The position numbers and the translations under genes were made by a program. Under the pieces are notes generated by a model that was not told where the DNA came from, did no database searches, and saw nothing but the letters and a program-made list of their open reading frames with translations. Below, piece by piece: positions 27,561-35,148 of a stretch of DNA of 64,000 nucleotides. The DNA lies in the NCBI GenBank assembly GCA_019416285.1, contig DXXM01000001.1, positions 224,593 through 288,592 of the forward strand. The letters are read 5' to 3'. The DNA is from Bacteroidales bacterium. Lineage in GTDB: Bacteria > Bacteroidota > Bacteroidia > Bacteroidales > Muribaculaceae. The first letter of the stretch is position 1. The number at the start of each line of letters is the position of its first letter.

Positions 27561-28520
27561 ATGAAATATAGATTCTGCGGAAAGAGTGGACTGCAATTGC
27601 CGCTCATATCACTTGGTATGTGGCATAATTTCGGAGATACAGACAGATATGCCACCATGAAAGAAATTGCATTTAAAGCCTTCAGCGAGGGTATCACTCA
27701 TTTTGATCTTGCCAACAACTACGGGCCACCCCCAGGAAGCGCCGAGCGGAATTTCTGCCGTCTTATGCGGGACGGTCTGAAGACCCACCGCGACGAGATG
27801 ATAGTCTCGTCAAAAGCGGGACACCTTATGTGGGACGGCCCGTACGGAGACGGTGGGTCAAGGAAACATATCATGGCGAGCATCGACCAGAGCCTTACGC
27901 GTACCGGACTCGAATATTTTGATATATTTTACAGCCATCGCTATTGCGAGGAAACACCATTGGAAGAAACGGCACAAGCACTTGTTGACATAGTCCGCCA
28001 AGGGAAAGCCCTTTATATCGGACTTTCAAAATATCCGGTAGACAAAGCCGAACAGATGTGCTGTCTGCTGGAAGAGCAGCATGTGAGGTGTCTGATATAC
28101 CAAGACCGATATAACATGCTTTCCCGGAAGCCGGAGGCCAGGCATTTCGATTTTATCAGAAAGGAGGAACTCGGTTTTATCGCGTTCTCGCCGCTGGCCC
28201 AGGGGCTGTTGACCAATCGGTATCTGCATGGTATTCCCGAAGATTCCAGGGTTGTGAAAAGCGGAGTGTTCCTGCATCGTGAGGATATCACACCCGAACT
28301 GATTGGCAAGATAAGTCAACTCAATGACATTGCGGCCCGGAGAGGACAGACTCTTGCGGAGATGTCGCTGTCGTGGCTTCTGAGCAAGGAAATACTGACA
28401 TCCGTAATTATCGGGGCAAGCTCGGAAAAACAGCTTTGTGATAATATTCAGGCTGTCAACAATATTGATTTCTCTTCGGAGGAACTGCAAGAAATAGATA
28501 ACATCATAAATAACGGATAA
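27561..28520 (+). CDS. Cytoplasmic aldo/keto reductase in the PUL operon
   Basis: The 319-residue NAD(P)H-dependent reductase has no signal peptide. The aldo/keto reductase tetrad is visible: Asp and Tyr in 'FDLANNYGPPPGSAE', Lys in 'VSSKAGHLMW' and His in 'FYSHRYCEE'. The cofactor-binding end 'VIIGASSEKQLCDNIQAVN' is standard. The 'GPPPGSAE' and 'YGDGGSRKHI' blocks place it near the YghZ/Kv-beta-like subgroup that reduces small aldehydes. It lies 44 bases after GH127 and 4 before GH97, so it is co-expressed with exported glycosidases, probably acting on an imported sugar or a reactive aldehyde made from it. The true substrate is unknown. Confidence 0.9.
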   Translation: MKYRFCGKSGLQLPLISLGMWHNFGDTDRYATMKEIAFKAFSEGITHFDLANNYGPPPGSAERNFCRLMRDGLKTHRDEMIVSSKAGHLMWDGPYGDGGSRKHIMASIDQSLTRTGLEYFDIFYSHRYCEETPLEETAQALVDIVRQGKALYIGLSKYPVDKAEQMCCLLEEQHVRCLIYQDRYNMLSRKPEARHFDFIRKEELGFIAFSPLAQGLLTNRYLHGIPEDSRVVKSGVFLHREDITPELIGKISQLNDIAARRGQTLAEMSLSWLLSKEILTSVIIGASSEKQLCDNIQAVNNIDFSSEELQEIDNIINNG

Positions 28521-28524
28521 TATT

Positions 28525-30558
28525 ATGTATAACAGGTTTTGGGTGGAAGCCATACTCCTGAGTTTCTGCGGATTTTCTATGTTTGCAGATGATGCAAGTG
28601 TAACAAGTCCTGACGGTAGACTTCAATTAACAGTATCAAGTAGTCCGACTGACAGCATTGCGTCATACCGTATTTCGTATGACGGAAAAACGGTGCTTCT
28701 CCCATCTCCGTTAGGATTTGAGAGCAATGCCGGAAATTTTACCGACGGACTTACTATGCAATCCCATAAGGAAAGTCCGGTGTCTGAGCATTATAAGTTG
28801 TCAAGAAGCAAGAAATCGGATATTGAGTTCAAGGCCAATAAACTTCTCTGTACTTTCAGTAACCGTACGGGAGGCGAGATGAGTGTGGAATTCATTGTGG
28901 CTAACAATGATGTCGCATACCGCTATGATATACCGGCTCAAGGAAAAACAAAGAGTATCCGAATCATGGATGAAAAATCTTCGTTCATTTTTCCCGATGG
29001 TACGACGTCCTACCTGTCACCTCAAAGTGACCCCATGATAGGCTTCAAAAGAAGCAAGCCGAGTTATGAGGAAGAATATGTTCTTGATGCAACTCTCGAT
29101 AGTCCATCCAAATATGGGCGTGGCTATACTTTCCCATGTCTGTTCAATATAAAGCCTGATAATCTTTGGGTTCTGATCAGCGAGACAGGCGTCGACAGCC
29201 GATACTGTGCATCGAGGATAGGTGAATATATGAATGGCGGCTACAAAATTGAATTTCCGATGCCTGAGGAAAACAATGGTAACGGTACTTCCGAACCGGC
29301 CTTTGCTCTTCCGGGCAAAACTCCATGGCGAACTATAACTGTAGGGAATAATCTTGCACCTGTTGTAGAGACCACAATACCTTGGGATGTGGTCGCCCCG
29401 AAGTATCAGCCTAAATTTGAAGTGAAACCGGGCCGGGGCACATGGAGCTGGATAGTTTGGCAGGATGGCAGCTGTAACTATGAAGACCAGATTAAATACA
29501 TAGACCTCGCAAATGAGATGGGATATGAATATATTCTGATTGATGCGTGGTGGGATAAAAACATCGGGTATAGAAAAATGGAACAGCTCATTGATTATGC
29601 CCATAAAAAGAATGTGGATGTCTTTCTATGGTATAGTTCAAGTGGATATTGGAATGATATTGAACAATCTCCAAATAACAAAATGGATAATCCGATTGAC
29701 CGTAAGAATGAAATGGATTGGATGCGCCGGAATGGTGTCAAAGGGATAAAAGTAGATTTCTTCGGAGGTGACAAGCAAGAAACCATGCGTCTGTATGAAT
29801 CTATTCTTTCAGATGCCAACGACTATGGACTTATGGTTATTTTTCATGGTTGCACGCTGCCTCGCGGTTGGGAACGAATGTATCCCAACTATGTGGGAAG
29901 CGAGGCAGTACTTGCCTCTGAAAATCTTATATTCAGCCAGCATTTCGACAATGAGGAGGCCAAAAACGCCACCCTGCATCCGTTTATCCGCAATACTGTG
30001 GGCTCTATGGAATACGGTGGTTGCTTTATGAACCGTTTCATGAATAAAGGAAACAAAGAGGGTATTTACAGAACCACATCAGATATTTTCCAGCTTGCCA
30101 CAACTATACTCTATCAGAATCCGGTGCAGAATTTCGCACTTACACCCAATAATCTTACCGATGCACCTGAATTGTGCATGAAATATCTGGAAACGGTTCC
30201 GACAGAATGGGATGAGACCAAGTTGATTGATGGTGTTCCTGGTAAATATATAGTCTTGGCCCGCAGGCATGGCTATGACTGGTATATCGGCGGCGTAAAT
30301 GCCACCTCTGAACCCCTTGACCTGAATCTCAATATCGGTATGCTGAGTGGAAAAAATGTCATGCTTTACAGCGATAACTACACTAAGGAGGCTCGGAAAA
30401 GATTCAGGAAAACTGCGAAAGAATCCCGGAGTGAACGTGTTTTTAAGAGTACCGATTTTATTCCGGACAAAAATATTGTCAAGGTCAAAGAAAACGGAGC
30501 ATTACCTGTCAGGATTCATCCCAATGGAGGAATCGTGATTACATCCGTTCACGAATGA
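28525..30558 (+). CDS. Exported GH97 glycosidase, probably retaining alpha-galactosidase or beta-L-arabinopyranosidase
   Basis: The 677-residue protein has a short signal peptide (about 1-21). It follows the GH97 plan: an N-terminal beta-sandwich ('SVTSPDGRLQLTVSS'), a catalytic barrel from about 300 ('TWSWIVWQDGS') and a C-terminal sandwich. D411 in 'IKVDFFGG' matches the nucleophile of retaining GH97 enzymes, and E460 in 'GSEAVL' is a candidate acid/base. The inverting GH97 alpha-glucosidases instead use two glutamates, so the retaining branch is favoured. Characterised retaining members are alpha-galactosidases, some acting on beta-L-arabinopyranosides, and either sugar can cap arabinogalactan. 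It starts 4 bases after the reductase gene. The residues needed for the usual calcium site were not checked. Confidence 0.88.
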   Translation: MYNRFWVEAILLSFCGFSMFADDASVTSPDGRLQLTVSSSPTDSIASYRISYDGKTVLLPSPLGFESNAGNFTDGLTMQSHKESPVSEHYKLSRSKKSDIEFKANKLLCTFSNRTGGEMSVEFIVANNDVAYRYDIPAQGKTKSIRIMDEKSSFIFPDGTTSYLSPQSDPMIGFKRSKPSYEEEYVLDATLDSPSKYGRGYTFPCLFNIKPDNLWVLISETGVDSRYCASRIGEYMNGGYKIEFPMPEENNGNGTSEPAFALPGKTPWRTITVGNNLAPVVETTIPWDVVAPKYQPKFEVKPGRGTWSWIVWQDGSCNYEDQIKYIDLANEMGYEYILIDAWWDKNIGYRKMEQLIDYAHKKNVDVFLWYSSSGYWNDIEQSPNNKMDNPIDRKNEMDWMRRNGVKGIKVDFFGGDKQETMRLYESILSDANDYGLMVIFHGCTLPRGWERMYPNYVGSEAVLASENLIFSQHFDNEEAKNATLHPFIRNTVGSMEYGGCFMNRFMNKGNKEGIYRTTSDIFQLATTILYQNPVQNFALTPNNLTDAPELCMKYLETVPTEWDETKLIDGVPGKYIVLARRHGYDWYIGGVNATSEPLDLNLNIGMLSGKNVMLYSDNYTKEARKRFRKTAKESRSERVFKSTDFIPDKNIVKVKENGALPVRIHPNGGIVITSVHE

Positions 30559-30591
30559 TTATTTCTGATAGATTGCAATTAATATACATCG

Positions 30592-31887
30592 ATGAAGCAG
30601 TTCATAATCATTATAATATTAATAACATTCATTAGTTTCCCTGTATTTTCAGAAGGATTAGCTATGACGCCGAATTCCCCCATAGGCGAAGGCAAGGGGA
30701 TATTTCCCGGACGCGTGGTATGGGCAAGAGATACAACAGTGGCAAAATGGGATGGAAAAAACGGCAGATGGTGGGATGAAGGTAGCATCGACCTGTCTGC
30801 CCTTGAGAAGATGTATGATAAATCTGTCAAGGTCCTGACAGGAACTAATAATGTCAGAACAGCATGGAAAAAGATTTTCAAATATCACAACGAATCTCTC
30901 GGACGCGGGAACCGCGGTTATAGGCAGGGCGAAAAGATTGCCATCAAAATAAATCTCAACAATACCTATCAGGTAAACGACGAGGATAATGATATCGACC
31001 AGTCACCTCAGGCGACAATTGCCATATTGCGTCAGCTCACTGAGAAAGCCGGAGTCCCTGAGGAGTGTATTGTCATTTACGATGCGACCATCGGCTGGAA
31101 ACCGCGTGCGATACCCGACAGAATCTATAGACCCGTGCATCATCTTTTCCCAAATGTCAGATGGATGAGTGCGAAAGGTTCGGAGGGAATCGAGGCGGCT
31201 GACTGGGTGGAAAATGCCATAACATATACTGATACAACTGTCTCACTGGGTACTGTGTTGCCCCGTGCCGTAGTAGAGGCTGACTATCTGATTAATATGG
31301 CACTCCTGAAAGGACACGAGATAACAGGTGTGACACTCTGTGCAAAGAATCATTTCGGTTCCATACCATTCCCCGTCAGGATGCACGGCTCCACTACCGT
31401 CAGTCAGATGAAAGGAAAAGTGGGAGATTACAGTGCATATGTGGATTTAATGGGCTCTACCGGTCTTGGTAAGAAAACATTACTATATATTGTCGACGGA
31501 CTATATGGCATGCAGACAAATGTAGGCGCTCCAAACCCTGAACGGGACAAATGGAAAACACTGGACGACTATTGGAGTTCCAGCCTTTTCATTTCAATGG
31601 ATCCCGTGTCCATAGAGTGTGTCTGTCTTGATTTCCTGTATTCTGAATTCGGCGAGAATCTTGGATTCAGTGGAGCGCCTCAATTTCCGAAGGGCTCAAG
31701 CGTGAACTGTGACAATTATCTGAAAGAAGCGGCTAAGGGATATAATAGTAAATTCGGTGACTACCGTCCGAATGGAATCAAAACTGGGAGCCTCGGTGTA
31801 TTCGAACATTGGAATAATCCACGCGACAGGCAATACAGCCGCAATCTCGGTAAAAACGAAGGAATTGAACTGATAACAATTAAATAA
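30592..31887 (+). CDS. Exported DUF362-domain protein, function unknown
   Basis: The 431-residue protein starts with a strongly hydrophobic segment (about 3-20), probably a signal peptide. The DUF362 core spans about residues 80-380, recognised by 'GEKIAIKINLNNTY', 'ADYLINMALLKGHEITGVTLCAKNHFGS' (written here in part) and 'SMDPVSIECVCLDFLYSE'. Many DUF362 proteins are cytoplasmic and have ferredoxin-type cysteine clusters. Here there is no CxxCxxC cluster and the protein is exported, so an iron-sulfur role is not supported. The gene sits between GH97 and a GH43 gene with gaps of 33 and 12 bases, so it belongs to the PUL operon. It may be a new sugar-active or ester-active enzyme, but nothing in the sequence proves this. 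Confidence 0.8.
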   Translation: MKQFIIIIILITFISFPVFSEGLAMTPNSPIGEGKGIFPGRVVWARDTTVAKWDGKNGRWWDEGSIDLSALEKMYDKSVKVLTGTNNVRTAWKKIFKYHNESLGRGNRGYRQGEKIAIKINLNNTYQVNDEDNDIDQSPQATIAILRQLTEKAGVPEECIVIYDATIGWKPRAIPDRIYRPVHHLFPNVRWMSAKGSEGIEAADWVENAITYTDTTVSLGTVLPRAVVEADYLINMALLKGHEITGVTLCAKNHFGSIPFPVRMHGSTTVSQMKGKVGDYSAYVDLMGSTGLGKKTLLYIVDGLYGMQTNVGAPNPERDKWKTLDDYWSSSLFISMDPVSIECVCLDFLYSEFGENLGFSGAPQFPKGSSVNCDNYLKEAAKGYNSKFGDYRPNGIKTGSLGVFEHWNNPRDRQYSRNLGKNEGIELITIK

Positions 31888-31899
31888 CATGATAACCCT

Positions 31900-32949
31900 A
31901 TGAAAATATTTCTTAAAATTTCACTGCTACTATTGTTACTATTGCCATGCAGAGCCTCCTCTCAGGCCAAAGACTCTCAGACAGAAAATGGAGCCTATCT
32001 TTTTGTATTCCATCAGGATCCCACAAGCAGTCTCTACATGGCAACAAGCCGTGACGGATACACTTTCACAGCGCTCAACAATGCCAGACCTGTGATGGCA
32101 GGCGATACGCTCGCTACGCAGCGTGGCATACGTGACCCGCATATCTGTCAGGGGCCGGATGGAGCGTTCTATCTTGCTATGACCGATTTGAATCTTCGCG
32201 GCAAAGAAATGGGATTCCGCGAAACGAAATGGGAACGTGACGAAAAACAGTATGGATGGGGAAACAATCATGGGTTTATTCTCATGAAGTCATACGACCT
32301 CATTAACTGGACGAAAAGTGTAGCTCATATTGACAGGTTGTTCCCTGGACTTGATGTAGGCTGTGCATGGGCTCCTGAGACAATCTATGATCCGGAGGAG
32401 AAAAAAATGATGATATATTTCACCATGCGCCTCGGTAATGGAAAGACAAAACTTTATTATAGTTACACTGATGACGATTTCACCCGACCAGTCACCAAAC
32501 CAAAGGAACTTTTCAAATATCCCAATTCTAAAGTACAGATTCTTGACGCCGACATCTCTCAGATGCCTGACGGTAAGTATTGTCTCATGTATGTGGCACA
32601 GGAGCAGCCCGGAGGCATCAAAATGGCATTTTCAGATAAAATAAACCGTGGCTACAAATATTCCGAACAGTGGGCGGATGCAGAACCCGGAGCATGTGAG
32701 GCACCGAATGTGTGGAAACGTCATGGAGAGGACAAATGGGTTCTTATGTATGATATTTTCAGTATCAATCCCCACAACTTCGGTTTTGTAGAGACCTCAG
32801 ATTTCAAGACATTCGAAAATCTTGGGCATTTTAACGAAGGAGTGATGAAGACGACTAATTTTACATCCCCCAAACATGGTGCGATAATCCGCATTACTGA
32901 AGAACAAGCTAAGAGGCTGGAGAAATATTGGAATGACAAGATAGATTAA
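31900..32949 (+). CDS. Exported GH43 enzyme, paralogue of module 1 of the triple-GH43 protein
   Basis: The 349-residue single-domain GH43 protein has a signal peptide (about 1-21). The catalytic set is D79 ('IRDPHIC'), D216/D218 ('LDADIS') and E267 ('CEAPNVW'). It shares several blocks with module 1 of the triple-GH43 protein: 'GIRDPHI', 'KS-DLINW', and the ending 'P-HG------E---L-K-W'. The two therefore derive from one ancestor by duplication and fusion or separation. The likely activity is removal of arabinofuranose or galactose from arabinogalactan side chains; specificity is unknown. It is the last gene of the plus-strand operon, and a 14-bp terminator hairpin follows 83 bases after its stop. 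Confidence 0.9.
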   Translation: MKIFLKISLLLLLLLPCRASSQAKDSQTENGAYLFVFHQDPTSSLYMATSRDGYTFTALNNARPVMAGDTLATQRGIRDPHICQGPDGAFYLAMTDLNLRGKEMGFRETKWERDEKQYGWGNNHGFILMKSYDLINWTKSVAHIDRLFPGLDVGCAWAPETIYDPEEKKMMIYFTMRLGNGKTKLYYSYTDDDFTRPVTKPKELFKYPNSKVQILDADISQMPDGKYCLMYVAQEQPGGIKMAFSDKINRGYKYSEQWADAEPGACEAPNVWKRHGEDKWVLMYDIFSINPHNFGFVETSDFKTFENLGHFNEGVMKTTNFTSPKHGAIIRITEEQAKRLEKYWNDKID

Positions 32950-33032
32950 GCCGCATTGCTGTAAATACCTGTATAATAGCGCTTGACATTATACGTAAGG
33001 AACTCAGTACTTTACTGGGACATGATAATGAA

Positions 33033-33064
33033 AAAAGAGAAGAATCTGATGATTCTTCTCTTTT
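33033..33064. terminator. Bidirectional terminator between the PUL operon and tRNA-Leu
   Basis: A perfect 14-bp stem (33033-33046 with 33051-33064) and a 4-base loop, with A-runs on the left arm and T-runs on the right, so it works in either direction. It closes the PUL operon on the plus strand and the tRNA transcript on the minus strand. Confidence 0.9.
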
Positions 33065-33068
33065 GTTG

Positions 33069-33149
33069 TGCCCGGAACAAGACTCGAACTTGCACGCCTT
33101 GCAGCACTCGCACCTGAAACGAGCGCGTCTACCATTCCGCCACCCGGGC
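33069..33149 (-). tRNA. tRNA-Leu (anticodon CAG)
   Basis: On the minus strand the 81-base sequence folds into a complete tRNA. The acceptor begins GCCCGGG and pairs with TCCGGGC before discriminator A. The D-arm is 'GGCGGAATGGTAGACGC', the anticodon stem is CTCGT/GCGAG around loop TTCAGGT (anticodon CAG), a short variable arm is present, and the T-loop is TTCGAGT. The sequence start and the variable arm are typical of leucine tRNAs. CCA is not encoded. A perfect promoter lies upstream. The 3' end faces the PUL. Confidence 0.95.
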
Positions 33150-33159
33150 TTTGCGAGGA

Positions 33160-33191
33160 CAAAGGTAGTAATCTTTTTCGGTTATTCCAAA
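33160..33191 (-). promoter_or_regulatory. Promoter of tRNA-Leu
   Basis: On the minus strand TTTG (33188-33191) is followed by exactly 20 bases and TACCTTTG (33160-33167), a full match to the Bacteroidetes -33/-7 consensus. The tRNA begins 10 bases after the -7 element. Confidence 0.85.
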
Positions 33192-33298
33192 TGTTTTTGT
33201 GCTTTGGCTGAATATTTTTTCTTTTACAGGCTCAGATATTTTTTGTTCTCGTGGTGGTTGGCAGTGGTTTTTGGGGCAAAATTCAGATGGCTATTTTG

Positions 33299-33367
33299 TA
33301 TTTTATCATCCGATTATTTGATATTTTATCATCCAGATATTTTGTATTTTATCGCAATGCGATTATA
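33299..33367. repeat. Three imperfect 23-base tandem repeats downstream of GH28
   Basis: The core TATTTTATC begins at 33299, 33322 and 33345, exactly 23 bases apart. Copies 1 and 2 also share the next four bases (ATCC). The rest of the 254-base gap between tRNA-Leu and GH28 is AT-rich and holds only the tRNA promoter. Confidence 0.6.
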
Positions 33368-33403
33368 TCACTCAGTTATTTTATTGCTTCAGGTTTTTTA
33401 GTA

Positions 33404-34819
33404 TTATCGGTCGAAGATTTTGTCTTTGGCGGTGACCTGGGTGGGGATGCCTGCGCGGGGGCCGATGTTACAGGTGCCAATCTCCACGCCTTCGGTCTCG
33501 TTGAAACTGATGCCGGTGGTTGCGGAGCCGACACGTATATTGTCAAAGCTGACGTTGCGAATCGGTTTCGCCTCTGTGCCCTGCAACACGAGGGCGCCGG
33601 AGGATGCCTTGTCGCATGTCAGCCCGTCGACATGCAGGTCGGTTATAGTGGAATAGTTGCTGCTGGTGAGACCCTCGCCGGCATATTGGCTGGTAACATA
33701 GAAGAGGTCCTCCACGTCGCCGAAAACGCAGTTTTTGACATAAATACCGCTCACGAATCCGCCGCGGTCGGGATTGGTCTTGATATAGAGTCCGCGTTTG
33801 CAGTAGCCGGCATAGTCGCAGTCCTCGACGATGACATTGCGCACTCCACCCGACATCTCGCTTCCGATTACCACGGCGTGCAGTCCCTTGAAATGGCAGT
33901 TGCGGATTACGATGTTCTCGCAGGGCATAGCCGTTGACCATCCGTCGTTGTCGCGTCCGCTCTTGATGGCTATGTTGTCGTCGCCGTTGTCGAAATGCAC
34001 GTCCTCGATGAGTATGTTGCGCGACGATTCGGGGTCGATACCGTCGTTGTTGACGAGTTTTGCGTCATAGCGGAGTCCGCGGCAGACTATGTCCTCGCTC
34101 TGAAGCAGATGGATGCACCAGAAAGGTGAGTTTATGATTTTCACCCCCTCGAGTGTCACCCCCTTGCAGCGGTAGAGCTGGAGGAGGTGCGGCCGCAGCC
34201 AGTCACCGTCGCCAAACACACGCTCACCCACCGCGACTTCCAGATGGTTCATCTCGCGGCTGCGTGTCTGAGCCGGTTTCTGAAGTTTGCGCCAGGTGGC
34301 GAAGGTCGACATGGCATTGCCGTCGATAAGTCCTTTGCCCGTGATGGCGACGTCGTGGAGTCCGTAGCCGTAAATCATAGGCGAATAGTTGTGGAGATAT
34401 GTCCCTTCCCAGCTCGTGCTGACGATAGGGTAGAGGGCCGGGTCGGGGTCGAATTTCAGCACAGCGCCTTCCTCGAGGTTAATGCAGAGATTGCTGGCGA
34501 GAGTGAGAGGGCCGCGCAGACAATAAGTACCCGCCGGCACATTGATTCTGCCCCCGCCCGACTTCACGGCCTTTGCGATAGCCTTGCGGAAAGCCGGCAG
34601 GCAGTCTTTGGCGCCGTCGCCTTTGGCTCCGAATTTCAGAATGTCGAACTCGTTGGTCGGAATCTTCGCGCCGTGAATGTTGGCGAGTATGCTGTCGCGC
34701 AGCGAGTCGCGTCGCATCCCGATGGCGTCCGGGCGGCTGCCTGGGGTGGCTGCGGTCGATGCTACCGGAAGTGAAAGAATCAAGAGGAAGAGAGCGGTGA
34801 GTATGTTTGCGGGTTTCAT
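33404..34819 (-). CDS. Exported GH28 polygalacturonase-type glycosidase
   Basis: A right-handed beta-helix enzyme of 471 residues with a signal peptide (about 1-23). GH28 catalytic aspartates appear as D259 in 'VNNDGIDP' and D280/D281 in 'NGDDNIAIKSG'. H314 in 'GLHAVVIGSE' stands where the family has its GHG histidine, and 'GLYIKT' supplies the substrate-binding lysine block. The N-terminal 'FGAKGDGAKDCLPAFRKAI' is the usual family opening. The expected substrate is a galacturonic-acid-containing pectin chain, probably attacked from its end as in other Bacteroidales exo-type GH28 enzymes. It lies outside the PUL operon, beyond the tRNA, with its own -7 element. It could act on the pectic part of plant cell-wall glycans together with the PUL. 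Confidence 0.9.
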   Translation of the reverse strand: MKPANILTALFLLILSLPVASTAATPGSRPDAIGMRRDSLRDSILANIHGAKIPTNEFDILKFGAKGDGAKDCLPAFRKAIAKAVKSGGGRINVPAGTYCLRGPLTLASNLCINLEEGAVLKFDPDPALYPIVSTSWEGTYLHNYSPMIYGYGLHDVAITGKGLIDGNAMSTFATWRKLQKPAQTRSREMNHLEVAVGERVFGDGDWLRPHLLQLYRCKGVTLEGVKIINSPFWCIHLLQSEDIVCRGLRYDAKLVNNDGIDPESSRNILIEDVHFDNGDDNIAIKSGRDNDGWSTAMPCENIVIRNCHFKGLHAVVIGSEMSGGVRNVIVEDCDYAGYCKRGLYIKTNPDRGGFVSGIYVKNCVFGDVEDLFYVTSQYAGEGLTSSNYSTITDLHVDGLTCDKASSGALVLQGTEAKPIRNVSFDNIRVGSATTGISFNETEGVEIGTCNIGPRAGIPTQVTAKDKIFDR

Positions 34820-34852
34820 GGTGGTTTATTGTTTTCATGATATAACGTGATG

Positions 34853-34860
34853 CAAAGTTA
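34853..34860 (-). promoter_or_regulatory. -7 element of the GH28 promoter
   Basis: The minus strand reads TAACTTTG, matching TAnnTTTG, 33 bases upstream of the GH28 start codon. No TTG lies at the standard 20-base distance. Confidence 0.55.
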
Positions 34861-35148
34861 GCAATAGTTTTCAAACGGGCATAACAAAGGAGGAGTTAAG
34901 ACGTCAGTCCTAACTCCTCCCCTCACGTTTCAACTATTTATTTATGAGAGCCTCAGTACCTGGTTTCACAACCCAGTAAAGAGGACGAGGGATGTAAATT
35001 GAGATTTTCCTGCTTTGAGCTTCTTTATCTTTACTTACACTAATAAAACAACTGAAACCCCTGTTTGAAGCATGTGTGACCGCTAAAAGACATTAAAAAA
35101 AGTCAAGCGGAAGGGTCTTTTCGGGCCAAGTGTTAATTTTTAGTTCCG
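34861..35148. other. Gap between recG and GH28 with a 14-bp hairpin
   Basis: A hairpin pairs 34889-34902 with 34907-34920 (13 of 14 pairs), followed on the minus strand by TTTGTTAT, so it could end the recG transcript although it is about 230 bases past the stop. Between the two, a minus-strand frame without an ATG ends at 34945 and reads in part 'RKISIYIPRPLYWVV'. This is protein-like but has no start codon. No RNA gene was recognised here. Confidence 0.45.

Noticed and set aside
34945..35090. Minus-strand frame ending 'LYWVVKPGTEALINK' in the recG-GH28 gap
   Set aside because: The tail looks protein-like but there is no ATG, GTG or TTG start in frame, so a gene cannot be supported.
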